A stretch of 64,000 nt of DNA from Hypericum androsaemum (taxonomy: Eukaryota; Streptophyta; Magnoliopsida; Malpighiales; Hypericaceae), in NCBI GenBank assembly GCA_963995505.1, contig OZ023194.1, forward strand, positions 10,226,428 through 10,290,427, given 5' to 3'. Below are positions 11,348 to 23,331 of this stretch, piece by piece. The notes beneath the pieces are model-generated. The model did no database searches, had not been told where the DNA came from, and worked only from the letters and a program-made list of their open reading frames with translations. Position 1 is the stretch's first letter. The number at the start of each line of letters is the position of its first letter. Made by a program: the position numbers and the translations under genes.

Positions 11348-11630
11348 CTAACTCTCTTCTTCTTCTTTGATTATTAAACATATATTGTTTGCATCAAGAA
11401 TCTTCAGGTTAACTACATAGACATTATCTCTTCTATGTCATATCATTCATAAACCTTCAGAACTTTTAACTTTACAAATATTTTCTTCTAATTTAACACA
11501 CAGTCCATTATCGCAAAGTTGTGATACGCTAATCAAATTATGTTTCAAATCATCAACAAGCAGCACATTTCTTATAAGTGTGGTAGAAAAATTACCAACA
11601 TTACATTGACCAATAATTATGCCTTGTCCA

Positions 11631-11822
11631 TTAACTACAAAGGTGACCTTCCCACCTTTCTTTTCTTTTATACTGGAGAAGAATTCTTTCTCCAGTCATA
11701 TGTCTCGTGCATCCACTATTGATATACCATTCCTGGTTCTCTTCATGATGCGCTCTAAAAAAATACCTGTAAAAGTAACTAAGTCTTTGATTTTGGTACC
11801 CAAACCTTGTTGGGTCTAACAT
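11631..11822 (-). pseudogene. Copia protease remnant with altered active site
   Basis: The frame contains WYINSGCTRHMTGE, the copia protease active-site region that normally reads W-x-x-DSGCSRHMTG. The catalytic Asp is replaced by Asn here, which would abolish activity. It lies between the gag zinc knuckle and integrase, as expected. Confidence 0.75.
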
Positions 11823-12053
11823 TGTTAGCTAAAATATAAGTTTCCTTAGGAACCTAGACTCTCTTGGTTCTAGCACTCTTGCCCATCCGGCAATCTCTAG
11901 CTAGATCTCCAACATTTCCACAAGTATTATGTCTTCTATCCGGTGAGGACTTCTATGTTATCTATTACTTGTGTGGCTAGTGGATGGTGTAGGCTAAGAC
12001 ACACGAACAATGTCATTGGTAGTTTTTCTAGACTTTAGCCTTTCTAACTCTTG

Positions 12054-13247
12054 TTAAAGAGCTTTGATCTTTTCGTCCTTGAGAGTTAACTCATTCTTGA
12101 GTTTATATTTTTCAATCATTGCACATATCAATTCTCCAACGACTTGATCAAAAACCTCATACAACTCGTTAAACATAAAGTTAGCAAAATCATCATTATT
12201 CACCTGAGAGGGTTCTCCTTGCTCAATGGCCATCAAGCACACTTGTGGTTCCTCAGAGGTGGATGAGTCAGAGTCAATGTCGTTCCAAAGGGCTGCGTGA
12301 TCCTTATCTTTTCCTCTCTTCTTGTCATTACCTTTCTTTGGGTTAAGCTTAGGACATTCACTCTTGATATGTCCAAGCCTCTTACACTCGAAGTATCAGA
12401 TAACTTCCTTCTTTTCATCCTCATCCTTCTTCTTGAGGAACTTCTTATTGGCAAATCTTCTTTTCTTGAAGAATTTATTAAAGTGTCTTGCCAGCATCGC
12501 TACATCTTCATCTTCTTCATTTGACTCACAAGATTCAACTTTCCTTTCCTTAGCCTTGAAGGCTAGGTTCTTTTTTTGGGAGTTGGTATTTTCCTCAACT
12601 TCCTCTTTAGACTCTTGGATCATTTTGATCTCATAAGTCATAAGTGATCCAACAAGTTCATCGATGATAAGGACAATAAGATCCTTAGCTTTTTCGATGG
12701 GAGTGACTTTAGATGACCAAGACTTAGGTAAGCTTTTAAGCAATTTGCATAAAATTTTATAATTCGTATAGCTTTTACGTAATGACTTTAAACCGTTTAC
12801 TATGTTAGTAAACCTTGTCACCATTTCATCAATGGTCTCTTCAGGTAACATCTTGAAAAATTCATACTTATATACTAAAATATTTATCTTAGACTCTTTG
12901 ACCTGGTTAGTACCCTCATGGATAACTTCGAGTTTATCCCAAATTTCTTTAGCTGAAGTACACATAGAGATCCTATTTAACTCAGATGCGTCTAAAATAC
13001 AATGTAGCATATTTATGGCTTTACAATTTACCTGTACATTCTTTATCTCTTCTAGAGTCCAAGCATCTTTAGGCTTGTCAACTTTCACTACTCCTTGTAT
13101 CTCGTGTGGAATGCATGGTCCATTTTCGATGGCTCTCCACACTTTCTAATCATTAGCTTGGATGAATATTCTCATCGTAATTTTCCAAAAGAAATAGTGA
13201 GCTCCAGTGAATAATTCTACAAAGGTAAGATTTTATGTGGTTGCCAT
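12054..13247 (-). pseudogene. Copia gag remnant (DUF4219/UBN2 type) with zinc knuckle
   Basis: A start codon fits at 13247 (MATT, then a stop). FFWKITMRIFIQAND follows and is broken by a TAG before KVWRAIENG. The long open part 13142-12396 contains INMLHCILDASELNRI, AKEIWDKLEVIHEGT and PEETIDEMVTRFTNIVNGL, typical of UBN2 gag. The zinc knuckle near 12385-12345 reads YFECKRLGHIKSEC: the first Cys of the C-x2-C-x4-H-x4-C pattern is now Tyr, and a stop precedes it. The tail continues to 12054 with an acidic, coiled-coil-like stretch. Confidence 0.85.
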
Positions 13248-13338
13248 GATCTTTTTCCTCGGATGTTAGTCCTGCACACTTAATCAAAATAGTCAAACAT
13301 ATAGTGTGTAAAGTATGGGACCTTGCTGTGATACCAAT

Positions 13339-14774
13339 TGTACGTCCAATAAGCAATCTAAGAGGGGGTGAATTAGGTTTCTAACAATTTTTTCGACTTC
13401 TTCGGTACTTAGTATATCGATGTAAATATGAGTAGAGATATAAATTTGATACCAGATGTATAGTGGTTCGGCTCGGGTCTACTAAGCCTACGTCCACTCT
13501 TCAACCGTAGTCCCACTTTCTATTACACCAATAAAAATACAAGAGTACACCACAAGTTTTTACGGCTCACTTGCAACCTTACAACCACTAGCTTTAACAG
13601 ACTCTGGCTAGCCTCTAGATTTGCAGGATATCTCGAAACATTTTTAATCTTTGCTTTTACAATTATACTTCTCAGTACTTCACACAAAAGTGGAGCAAGT
13701 GTACAAGACAATGATTTATCTAAATCGTTCTTTGTCTTCAAAAATCGTGATCACATCATTTCTATCTTTGAATGTAAAACCTCAACTCTTACTTGATATT
13801 TCTCTTTTAATCTTGATCACTTGTTGTGGAACTTGTCTTTGACTTTGTCTTCTATTTATAGGATCGCCTTGGCTTTGGTTTGAACTTATTCTCCAAGCAA
13901 AACTTCAAACACCTTTTCTTCTTTGTCGAATATAGCCGTTATAGCCGTTTGAGGAGAAGTCTTCATTAGCTACCAAAGTAGCCAACACTTTTTCCGTAGG
14001 CTAATTTGAGTTAACTTTGAGTTGAATATGATGTGATCCATAAAAATAGATGTTACAGCAAAGACAAAAAAAGCTTTCGAAACTTCTTTGGTATCAGATT
14101 ATGTTAGTATAACATTATTAGAATTTAATCAATTATTCCTTGGACAAAAGAGTGAGTCATCTTGGGTAGAAATCCATCTTGCATAGACTACCAAGATGAT
14201 TATAAAATTCTTCCCAAAGTTAATCAAACTTTGACACATAGAAGAGAGCTTAATTCATCAAACAATCAAGCTTAGGCGAGGCACTTATTCATTGGATAAA
14301 AGGCTTAATCATCTTTCTCTCTTGATCTCGATAAAGTTCAAATTTGAACTCACTTCGGGATAAATATCTTGATCACTTGGTCAAGCTCCAGCTTAACTAA
14401 AATATGTAGGTAATAACTTGAACTAAACAAAAGAAAAGTCTTTACAACCCAACTTATAAAACGCCTTCGTTGACTTCCAAAATCTACCAAACTAGGAAAT
14501 TAGATATCATACGAATGATATGTTTATGACTCCGTGTAAGAATAATGTAAGTCTTTAAGATAAAAGTCATTTACCTAACTCATAAATTAAATCTTCATAG
14601 CTTATGACCGATCACTCAATATATCTTGATATCTTTTTATACATAACTAGCATTTTGTAGTACTTTTGGATAACTGAGTTTATTGTCAGTGTACTATTAT
14701 GCCTAGCCTATTTCGACTGATCTTAACCAAATTTTGATATGTACTCAATCAAAATTATTAAGATATTTTCAACA
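13339..14774 (-). mobile_element. 5' LTR of the decayed copia element (about 1.44 kb)
   Basis: In + orientation the segment begins TGTACGTCC just beyond the PBS-like sequence. A TG...CA end fits at about 14774 (attttcaaca), so in element orientation it begins TGTTGAAAAT and ends GACGTACA. It contains the phrase aagagggggtgaattagg near its inner end, often seen near the 3' end of long copia LTRs. The outer boundary is inferred, because the second LTR needed to confirm it is missing. Confidence 0.6.
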
Positions 14775-15184
14775 TATATTACAAAAAGCTCTCGCAAACT
14801 TATGATTGCGTAATCTCTGAAGAAAATGTCTATATGGATCAGACTATTAGATGTATCAATATGTAGTGGATCATTCGTTGAGGAGAAACAACTTTTGAGT
14901 TAGAACCATAATTTTTTTGGATATGCAAGTAAATTTGAGCCAAACTTTCTATAACGGGGAAGAATGTGAGAAACGTAAAATAGATTTGAACAATAATAAA
15001 AAACTCAAGTATCTAATGGTAATTAAATAAAACTAGGGTTAGACCTTGCCTATATAAAGGGGATGGGTTGTTTGTTTTCTTTTCCTTAGAGAAAATCCTA
15101 AGTTTAGAGAACAAAAGTAATTCTAGGATTTCATGAGGTGGATACTGGTACACAATGCAGTGAAAACTGATACACAACGTGGTA
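14775..15184. other. Non-coding stretch with short degenerate repeats
   Basis: No gene was found. From about 15139 words such as gatactggtacacaatg and gacactagtacatcatg repeat every 20-30 bases and lead into the dispersed repeat at 15185. Confidence 0.4.
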
Positions 15185-15372
15185 GACACTAGTACATCAT
15201 GCAATGGACACTGGTACAATATGTTTTAAATATAAATTTCAAAAAATATCCTCATGTAATATCTGATATTACAAGTTTGTAGTTCACATATGCACCATCT
15301 CCATAAAAATTTCCAAAAATGTCTTTTGTGTAATCTCTAATATTACACGTTTGTTAATGACATGCGCCTCAT
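15185..15372. repeat. Dispersed repeat, copy 1 (partner at 35.4-35.6 kb)
   Basis: The stretch shares with 35448-35630 the sequence of words atgca/gatggacactggtacaata, ttttaaatac/taaa, catgtaatctc/atat, attacaagtttgtagtt and taatattacacgttt, in the same order. It is probably part of an unidentified transposable element. Confidence 0.65.
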
Positions 15373-15944
15373 ATTGTCTATACTATGTTGTTGGATTCCG
15401 ACAGTACTGAATCCAACCCCGATATGATAGGTAGAAGAAAGGTGTAAAAATTCGAGAAAGGAAAAAAAGCAATATTTACTTTTTTTGGGTAGAAGTGGTG
15501 GGGTCAAGCCACTATATAAATACGAAAAATAGTCCAGACAACATCAGACATGCCTGCTAAACAAGCTCATGAGAAGAACGACTAGACACACTACTAGCCT
15601 CAGTCACGATCATAGGATCCCTTCTGTCGAGGTTGCGGCCACTGGCCTCAGTAAAATCTTCTGGAGGTAAAAATCCAGTGAGAAAATCTGCGCTAATAGC
15701 GAAAGAGCACCTTAGCAAGGTCAGAGTGACCTGCCTTGGCGTCAGCACCGCTAAGTCTGATTCAGATCGTCTCGACTCATCATCCGTCAATCTAGTACAG
15801 CGGGACAGGCTAATGCCCCACAAATCGTCTAAATACACTCAAATACAAGAGCTCAAAGATACTTTAGTGCTGTATGTAAATCAGGGAATACCATTTCTGA
15901 AAGCAATGTAAAATTGAATAAAATCAAATAGAGTAAATGTCTCT
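15373..15944. other. Non-coding stretch with GAGGTTGCG-type repeat
   Basis: No gene was found. At 15629-15712 a sequence starting gaggttgcggcc and running through gtaaaaatccagtgagaaaa resembles 53866-53950, a second copy of the same dispersed repeat. Open frames on both strands here have no recognisable domain. Confidence 0.4.
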
Positions 15945-16112
15945 TAAAAATTTCAAGAAGTGTAATAAAATTTTTATTAATAAAATATTCAAGATCTGGT
16001 TATATTATATCAGAACCATTATATAATTTCCATCCACGATGGCTAGAGCAGACAAGTTACTAGAACCCGACAAGAGGTGTACGACTTCAAAAGTTAATAG
16101 ATGGTTTTATAA
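15945..16112. repeat. Copy of the EUL-lectin 5' flank (partner at 18121-18290)
   Basis: The segment shares accattatataattt(t)ccatcc, gcagacaagtt and tagaacccgacaagaggtgt with the region just upstream of the degenerate lectin gene at 18.4 kb. In the lectin locus coding sequence follows; here it does not, and the match ends at acttcaaaa. This looks like an orphan 5' flank left from an earlier duplication whose gene body was lost. Confidence 0.75.
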
Positions 16113-16389
16113 ACCTTTCATTAAAAACTGCGAAAAATCCTGCTGATACTATAACGTCACGCTGTGATAAACTCAATTATTAAAAAAAATCATTTTTTCT
16201 CAAAAAAAAATCATAGTTTTTGAAAAAAAATCCTTCCTTTTCAGGGAAAATTACACTATAGTACTATATAGTAAAGCAGGTTAACACATATGATCATCTA
16301 GTTTAAAACTTATGAAACTGTTTCACGTGGTTTCAATTGTGCGACATATAACGACTCAAGTAGCAGCCTGAATTTCCGCAACCAAATGA

Positions 16390-17280
16390 TACCGTTTTTG
16401 TGTTGACATGAAAAGCCAGCTATACAAAAATTTGATCCCGTAGGTGATGAAGTGTCATGGAGAAATATTTCGAAACAATATAAGCTCTATGTATGTTTTT
16501 TTTTTAAATTCCCCCATTAAATATTCAAACTTCTAGGGATGGAATTTTTTGAAAAAATATAAACAAAGAAAAAAAATGTTTTAGTGCCGTGTAGTTTGGA
16601 GGTTTTTGATACATATAAATTTGTGGTTTAAAACTCATCAAGAAAGTGCTCTGCAATTTCTGGGACACAATAATTAAAGGTTCGAATTACTTCCCGAACT
16701 TTAGTCGACGTCCTAGGAACTTGCCACGTGAGAACGTCGCCATTTTTTTAACCTATATGGTACACCACGTAGGTAGATTACTTAACTCAAAGTTTCTGAC
16801 GTGGAACATCCCTGAGCCTATATGTAGCGTCACCTATATGGTGGAATTTTTGTATAGTTAGCGTGCCACATCAGTAAAAAAATGGCTTTGTTTGGTCAGG
16901 AAAATTTGGCTAGCAACCCGAATCGTTAAAGACTACACCATTGAAATCACATAAATCAAATGATGAGTTTTAAATTATAAAATTAGATGTATGATATTAA
17001 AGTACACATTTCTCTTTCTGCTTATGTTATTTTTTTATTGGTAGAATTGGTCACAGCTATAGAGTTTGAATTTTACAAGTCAAAGCTCTTATACAATTTA
17101 AAGAAGTGCTCATTGGTATGCTTCTGTCACCTTTATTCCAGCTGATGTCTTTCTTTACTTTTACTTTTATTAATTTAGCAGTTATTGTGAGGTCAACCTG
17201 CCCAATTCTATCATTAACCATGACCCACCGGCTGGCAGCTGCCCCATATTTTTTTAGGAAAAGTTCATCTCAATACTTTG
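16390..17280. repeat. Duplicated non-coding block, copy B (partner at 8.2-8.8 kb)
   Basis: The block matches copy A in order and orientation and carries an extra insert at about 16572-16812. The insert starts with text like gttttagtgccgtgtagttt and ends before cacctatatggtggaat, and may be a small element. With the two lectin 5'-flank copies (15945-16112 and 18121-18290), this defines a duplicated unit several kb long. Confidence 0.8.
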
Positions 17281-17761
17281 TGCTTTGGCAATTTGGCACA
17301 AATAGTTCTATAGTTTCAAACTCATCAAAATAGTCCCTATAATTTCAATGGTCTTTTAAGAGCGGCTACCGAAATTTGCCCGACCTAAACGAAGCTCTTT
17401 CATGCTTACGTTAGTGATGGTGAATGGTTAAAATTAGGGATGGCAAAAATTGAGACCCCGTTGGTCAGATTCTCTTCCTGTCCTTTGAGTTTAGGGTGTG
17501 TTAAGTCTAGGATAGGTTAAGGATATGATCTACTTTTAAAGTTAGAGTTTAGGTCTATTAGGATCCACAACAAAACCAAACCCCATTTACCTAAAAATAA
17601 ACCCGATCTTATTAGACCATATGACGTGGTGGCCATTCGACTAGCGTGCGTCAGTTGTCATTTGAGCCGCGTTTGCTCTTGGTGATGGCGGTTCAACGAG
17701 GGGTGTCTTCTCAGATGCAGGCTCCATCTGCTCCAACTGCCATACACACAGGTTACGAAAC

Positions 17762-17764
<3 letters not shown>
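17281..17764. other. Non-coding stretch, no supported gene
   Basis: No domain was found. The part 17290-17640 interrupts the duplicated unit and may be a small insertion. The open frames on either strand around the neighbouring TC repeat lack any recognised family. Confidence 0.35.

Positions 17765-17792
<28 letters not shown>
17765..17792. repeat. (TC)n microsatellite
   Basis: About 14 uninterrupted TC dinucleotides. A likely length-variable marker lying upstream of the lectin-like gene. Confidence 0.95.
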
Positions 17793-18120
17793 CTGACTGA
17801 ACGGCCGGAGCCCTGCGGTCGCCGAGGACCACCAACGAACACAGACGAGCAGCTTGGGGTTGAGTTTTGTTGGCTAGGCAGAGCTCTTCAAGCCCTTCTT
17901 TAGTTGTCTGGCCCGTTGTTGCGACCACATGCTTGTGTTTAATTTTTTATTTATTTTTGTAAGGGTATATAGGTTATCTTCATGATAAAAAAGATTCATG
18001 AGGTCAGGCAGGAATTCGATACCATCATTAAAAAAAAGAACGAGAATGAAAAAATAATTTTGAAATATTAGAAAATCTGATCATAATTTATGCATAAACT
18101 AAGTTTGTGAGAATAATTTG

Positions 18121-18290
18121 CCCTAAAAATTTTATCAGTAAGATATACAAGATCTCCTTCAAAATAAAAAAATAGACAAGATCTGGATGTATAATAGCAC
18201 AACCATTATATAATTTTCCATCCCCGCAGCTTGCGCAGACAAGTTCCTAGAACCCGACAAGAGGTGTACGACTTCAAAAATCAGAAGGAT
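18121..18290. repeat. 5' flank of the 18.4-kb lectin gene, duplicated
   Basis: Partner of 15945-16112 (see that entry). In this copy it leads directly to lectin-like coding sequence, so it probably contains the original promoter-proximal region. The word attatataattt at about 18205 could serve as a TATA-like element, but this is not certain. Confidence 0.6.
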
Positions 18291-18447
18291 AAGGTCCTCG
18301 CCTCCCCGATGCTTCTCGACAGCAGCAACCACAGGTACCTCCGTTGACAAGTTACAGTCGCCGCCGCCATCGCATTTGATTCCAGAAATCGACCAGCACT
18401 CATCCTTCTCTTCTTCTCCATCATTCCCTGCAAAAGAAGCACACCCA

Positions 18448-19250
18448 ATGTCACCCACAGCTTCGGAAACCCAGGATTCCAGTGGAGTGGAAGAAGCGCA
18501 TCCATCATCTTCATCATCATCTGCTGCTTCAGAAACCCTAGATTCCCATGGATCATATTGCATGCGACTTGTCAAGATCTATTGCGAGGGAGACCCTTTG
18601 CTCCACGTCACCATCCGGAACAAGAGTCTGATACTTGCACCTGCTAATCACTTGGATTCGAACCAGGTAAACTCCGGTGACTGTGCTCTTCTGGATACCC
18701 GATTTGTTGAAAATGTACACTTCAAGTCCTTATTATAGAAACACCGCAAAAATCCTGGATACGAGATACCTGTAAGTCTCTCTCCCTATCGGCTATCGGT
18801 TACTCTTTCTCTATAGTATTTTTTTCAACCAAATTTATAACGATAGAATTTTATTAAAACCAGCTGGCGCAACCTCGCAAAAAAGATTCTACACATTTTA
18901 GGATGTAAATATTATGTTTAAATATTTTTTTGGTAAATTTCCAGCGAAAGTATTAGGTCTGCTTGGTTATGTAATTCTAATCCTAGATAAATGTTTTGCA
19001 GTTAGAGTTAATAGAATACAATCCAACCGCTGTGGGCCGTGATGTTCTGTGGACAGAGGGTAGAGATTTGGGCAGCGGTTATAGAACGGTGAGGCCGGTT
19101 TCCAATATTAAGCTCTGCATGAATGCTTATAGAGGCGCGACAATGGGCACTCGTATTCAATTGTTCCCGTGGGCTGATGGCGCAAATAACGAGCTATGGA
19201 GGATTACCACCATCAAAAAGTTCCTCGCGAGGGACTTGAAATGTATTTGA
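18448..19250 (+). pseudogene. Degenerate EUL-domain lectin gene (EULS3-like paralogue)
   Basis: The first in-frame ATG of the open frame is at 18448. Exon 1 (18448-18666) gives a Ser-rich leader and then MRLVKIYCEGDPLLHVTIR...HLDSNQ, matching the EUL start of the intact gene at 36.8 kb, with the same phase-0 donor (CAG|GTAAAC). The last exon (19002-19250) has LELIEYNPTAVGRDVLWTEG, DLGSGYRTVR and NNELWRITTI, the C-terminal half of the EUL fold. The 41-codon middle exon of the relative (WYKDEKYST...KHSVGASHP) is missing. Only about 11 codons bounded by ttatag and gtaagt (about 18740-18772, KHRKNPGYEIP) could stand in for it. The donor that ends the relative's coding exon is mutated, so the frame reads through to a new tail, KKFLARDLKCI. 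The reading frames stay open, so it could still be expressed as a shortened protein, but sugar binding is doubtful. Confidence 0.7.
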
Positions 19251-21469
19251 AGAGAATTTTACCGTGTTATGTTCTTCTCGGAAAACAGCATTTGTTCTTT
19301 CTAATATCTTTGTATTGAGAGTTAATATTATTGGACTTTGTTTAGTAGTAATTTTTTAATAATATTTTTTATTTGAGAAAATAGAATCTATGACTTTTTT
19401 TAAAAATCCGAGTTCTTATTGACGTCGAATAGTCGAAGCGAAAACTAATAAGAAGATAAAAGGGATATGACATTTCTTATGGAAAGTTGCCTAGGATAAT
19501 ATTCCTAAACCGAAAGGGGCACGATGATTGTCTCGAAGGACAGTTTGAACATATCAATGCTCGATCAAGAAGGAGAAATCGGAAAATACTGCTCAGCCAC
19601 AACAAAACAAAAACGATCTTTCATAAAAATCCTAAGATACTCTAAAGAGGACTAAAAACAAATAAAAGATCATATAAGACTAACGTTCCTAAAATAATAA
19701 AATACCCAATAATAAAAGTCTAACTAAAATCACGAAAATATCTGTGCCTATGTTACGCTCTTCCATATGAATTAAACTTGTCCTTAAGCGAATACACGTG
19801 ACAAGAAGTCAGTCATAAAATCACACAGTGGCACTCTTCAACTGATTCAAACAAGAAAGTTGTACTTGATATCTTCCATCTCAATTAAATAAGTATTTCG
19901 AAATCAAGTATCCATAAATATTTTGTAAAGCATAATCGAATAGCTCATTTTGCCGTACAATTATTGTTGCATCCTTGATATTATTCCACATATTTGACGA
20001 TAGAGAACTTATAGCATATACTAATTATTCGCTCAGAGAAAATAAATATGCTCAACTGAAAAAGTAGATTTTTGAGGTCCACTTGCAATAAAGAGGAAGT
20101 AAGATGTCCAACCCATAGAGAACATTATTTAGGCCTCCTATGAGATCTACTAGCTAGTCTAGGTTAATCTTTTTGGTTGTTTTGGGTAACAAGTGCAAAA
20201 AAAGTAAATGGCTAATGATAAATCTAAGTGTGAGGAGAGATCAACAATAGAGAAAATGGGCCATTATCATGCAACCTTCTCAACTTGGTTTCTCTTAGGC
20301 TTTATTAAGCTCGTGGAAATCCTAGGTGAATCTAATGCGTGGTGTTTCACTGTCATGTACTTCACACAACAAAAAAGGTAAGTCAAGTAGTTTACCCATT
20401 GGGTACCCCATCTTGCTTGTTGTTAACCTAACTGCGAGAACACCTAAATCACAACTCCAACTCTCAATCTGACTCATTAACGCACCACCCTACGGATAAC
20501 TCATCTCCTCCCTTCATAGTCACGTACTTTGGGTGTCAATTATTCAATTAGGTGTTGAGTTCTGAGGCTCCCCTTCACAGTCACGTACTTCAGATTTTCT
20601 TTAGATCATTTAGCAAGTCCATAAGATTGAGATTAATGCTCCCAACATTAACCTTAATCCCTGATCTATTTAGCCAAAAGTATTAAGTCTACCAACTAAT
20701 ATGTGTTCTAATCATAAATGCCCATTTAAAATCAAATTGATTAGGTGCACTTAGGGCACTCAACCCATAGAGAACTACTCACATATAAAAAATGAACAAG
20801 CAAACACAAATAGGATATAAACCATGTAACTAGAGAAAAATAAAGAGAAATGATAGAGAAAGCTCAATGATTGTAGCCTCATAGCCTCCTCCTCATTAAG
20901 CCCCTAGCTTTTCCTAGAGTGGGAGAGAGTCTTCTCCAAGTTCTTCTAAACCCCAGATTTTAGAGAAATGTCAAGAACCCCAATGAAATGGCTATTTATA
21001 GTCCATCCACTAACCCTCTAAAGAAAATACCAAAATATTCTTAAAGTAGGGTTACATTGCAAGCAAATTTTATCGCATGTGCCATGCGACACTGGGTCCA
21101 CCGAGCAGCAGTTGATTCCCATTTTTGTGTTCTCTTCGTGTAGGTATTGCTTAGCATTCGCACGCGTCAAGCAGCGTTGTTGCGCCGCTCGGCACTCTAG
21201 CCACTGCTTGGCAGCTGATCGAGGAAGACTCCTCATTTTCCTTATTGTGTGCCGGTCAGTACTTCTCCCACCTTCTTCTAATACCCAACCATGTAAGTTA
21301 AACTTAGTTAGGTTTAATCAAGTACGTTAAACCATTCATAAAACTAATGATATGCTATATCGGGAAGTAGCAATGCAAATTGGTTATCGAGAAATTCTAA
21401 CAAGGTAGTTTAGATAAATTCCATCGTATAAGGACCATAAAATTAAATGAAACAAAAAAAAGGTAAAAC
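19251..21469. other. Non-coding stretch, probable retroelement debris
   Basis: No gene was found. The part 20330-21300 is low-coding and includes repeated short words such as cttcatagtcacgtactt and cttcacagtcacgtactt (about 20512-20590). Its text (for example cactcaacccatagagaactactcac) is reminiscent of a minus-oriented LTR. No terminal repeats or TSD could be defined. Confidence 0.4.
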
Positions 21470-22324
21470 TGTTGGAGCAGAAAATTAATTCGCGAATTCA
21501 TCTAACTTTGTCTTGGTAAAACAATCGTATCTTCTTATTGGAGTATCTAATTGATGCGATTCTAAAAATTACAGAAAGATAAGACAGAGTACAACTTTGT
21601 AGTTTATGACGCTTCTAAATTTGGCAAGAATAGGGGTTAAGATTAGATTACAAGTTTTGGCAGTTTGGGCACCAGCTCGGGTGACGATTTTCGTAGATTT
21701 TTTTAAAGGTAAATTTTACATAATGAAAATGCCAAGCCCTGGACCTCCATGATATTTACAACATCTTGTGCCGTTAGGCTACAAGCCCTTTGGCTGACGG
21801 TTTTTGTAGCTTATTCGGGAAAATAGGAGGCGATGACCATGAAGTACGACTTAGAAAGTAGGCCAAGGTTGTATTAGATTTTTCTGTATTGGGGTTACCT
21901 ATATTAAATCTTCCCGTATTAGATTTTCCAATATTGGGTTTTTCTATGTTAGGTTTCCTATATTAGCCAAATTTTCCTGTATTAGGTTGGGGCTAGGTTA
22001 GAGTCTTTTCCTATATAAGAAGAGCTTCGGAATCCATGGAGGGACACCAAAAAAATAACACATCAAATATTCAACTTAGCTTCATAGCTTAGCTTAGCTT
22101 TTATCTTATATATTTTTTCCTTCCCTATGTGCCCTTTAATTCTCAATAAAGTTCTTGCTCCTCCATTAATTCTTTTCTTCTGTACTTATTCTATTCTTGA
22201 TCTTCTTCTCTCTCTCCCCCATACTTCTTCCATCTTTACCTATTCATTTGATCGCTCTTAGGGCGACCACTCTAGACCCATTCCTAAGTTTATTTCGATG
22301 TTCTACCACAATTTACACACAACA
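21470..22324 (+). repeat. 5' LTR of the 21.5-26.3 kb element
   Basis: Begins TGTTGGAGCAG and ends ACACAACA. A likely promoter core is cctatataagaag near 22010, and polyadenylation-like words (tctcaataaagttctt) follow near 22140. The same words recur in the 3' LTR. The two LTRs differ by many substitutions and small indels, so the insertion is old. Confidence 0.8.
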
Positions 22325-22813
22325 TATTTTTGGTATGCTCGGTGGGACTAAGGAGAGCATCTGAAAAGAGTGATTGTTGTATCCAAACACATGAGCTTCC
22401 ACATACAGTTTTGATTCTTTCCTCAAAAGGGACAAAACTGGTCAAAAATTATGTTGAAAGAAGATGTCCAGCAAGGAAAGCCGACTTTGGAGAATATTTT
22501 GGTCCTTTTTTGTGCCGAATCTGAAGAAATTTATATCATAAATGTTTAATAACAGTCTTTTCACTTTCTCTGGACACGAAGAACGCCGCAGTCGGTGTTT
22601 GTATAGGCAAATTATGATCAAAATATCACAGACTGGTTGATCTATACCAGGAAACCATTTTGGTCTTTTTTCGATCGAATTAGGAGACACCTATTTCTGA
22701 AAAAACTGAAGATCTATCTTTTGGCTTTCTTGTGACACCAAGACTGTTTTATTTGGAGTCTGAACAAAGATGCTACGACTAAAATACTTAAGACTAGTCA
22801 ATATGTAAGTGAA

Positions 22814-23092
22814 TTGCAAATTTTCAATTTATCTTGTCTGACCATGACCACATTTGAGGAAAATCTCGCGAAGATAATACCTGATTATGAGAGACTCCTT
22901 GCAGACCTCCAAGCACTCGGTTCATTGGACGGCCTTTCCAAACCCATAGCAATATTAGACAGGTTAAAAAAGTACTTAAACAATTGTCCAAGTATTACAT
23001 CAAAAACCAAGGAAATCCTAAGAGAAGTACCAAATACGAAAGGTGGGCCTCGGCCGGCTAAAAGAATCTTTGGGTCTTCACTAGCAAAATGA
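22814..23092 (+). CDS. Open frame in the internal region of the 21.5-kb element, unidentified
   Basis: 92 codons, polar and helix-prone: the region from MTTFEENLAKIIPDYERLL to LDRLKKYLNNCPSI, ending in a basic segment. No known domain was recognised. Its place just after the 5' LTR would suit a gag-like remnant, but no zinc knuckle or capsid motif is visible, so this is a guess. Confidence 0.35.
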   Translation: MQIFNLSCLTMTTFEENLAKIIPDYERLLADLQALGSLDGLSKPIAILDRLKKYLNNCPSITSKTKEILREVPNTKGGPRPAKRIFGSSLAK

Positions 23093-23331
23093 ATTTTAGG
23101 ACCTCCAATGAGGAAAAAGCTGCGTACAACCGAGTCCCAACTTATGCCATGCGTAGTGAGCCTCCTTCGATTTCCCAGTTCTGTCTCAACTCAACAATGA
23201 CACATTTGGGGAGCAAGCCTGTCCTTAGAATATCAATAGAAATTCTACCTCACCCGGGGGGAATGAAGAGCGATGAAACATTGTGGTCGACGCTCCTACA
23301 CTGGCCAAAATTATCCTGGCCGGTGGGTAAG

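Larger units (their letters stand above)
8811..14774 (-). mobile_element. Decayed Ty1/copia retrotransposon, one LTR, minus strand
   Basis: Read from 14774 down to 8811 the element holds a 5' LTR, a PBS-like sequence (ttggtatcacagc, about 13326-13338), gag, protease, integrase, reverse transcriptase and RNase H, in the copia order (integrase before reverse transcriptase). All coding parts carry stops or frameshifts. The 3' LTR is missing: the RNase H end at about 8811 abuts duplicated genomic sequence. The long LTR and gag type resemble Sirevirus-like elements, but this assignment is tentative. Separate entries describe the parts. Confidence 0.85.

Noticed and set aside
17641..17928. Frames across the TC microsatellite
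   Set aside because: The RERERE run comes from the (TC)n repeat on the other strand; no domain in the remainder.
18159..18575. Minus-strand open frame of 138 codons opposite the lectin exon 1
   Set aside because: Antisense shadow of the Ser-rich leader of the EUL-like exon; no known domain.
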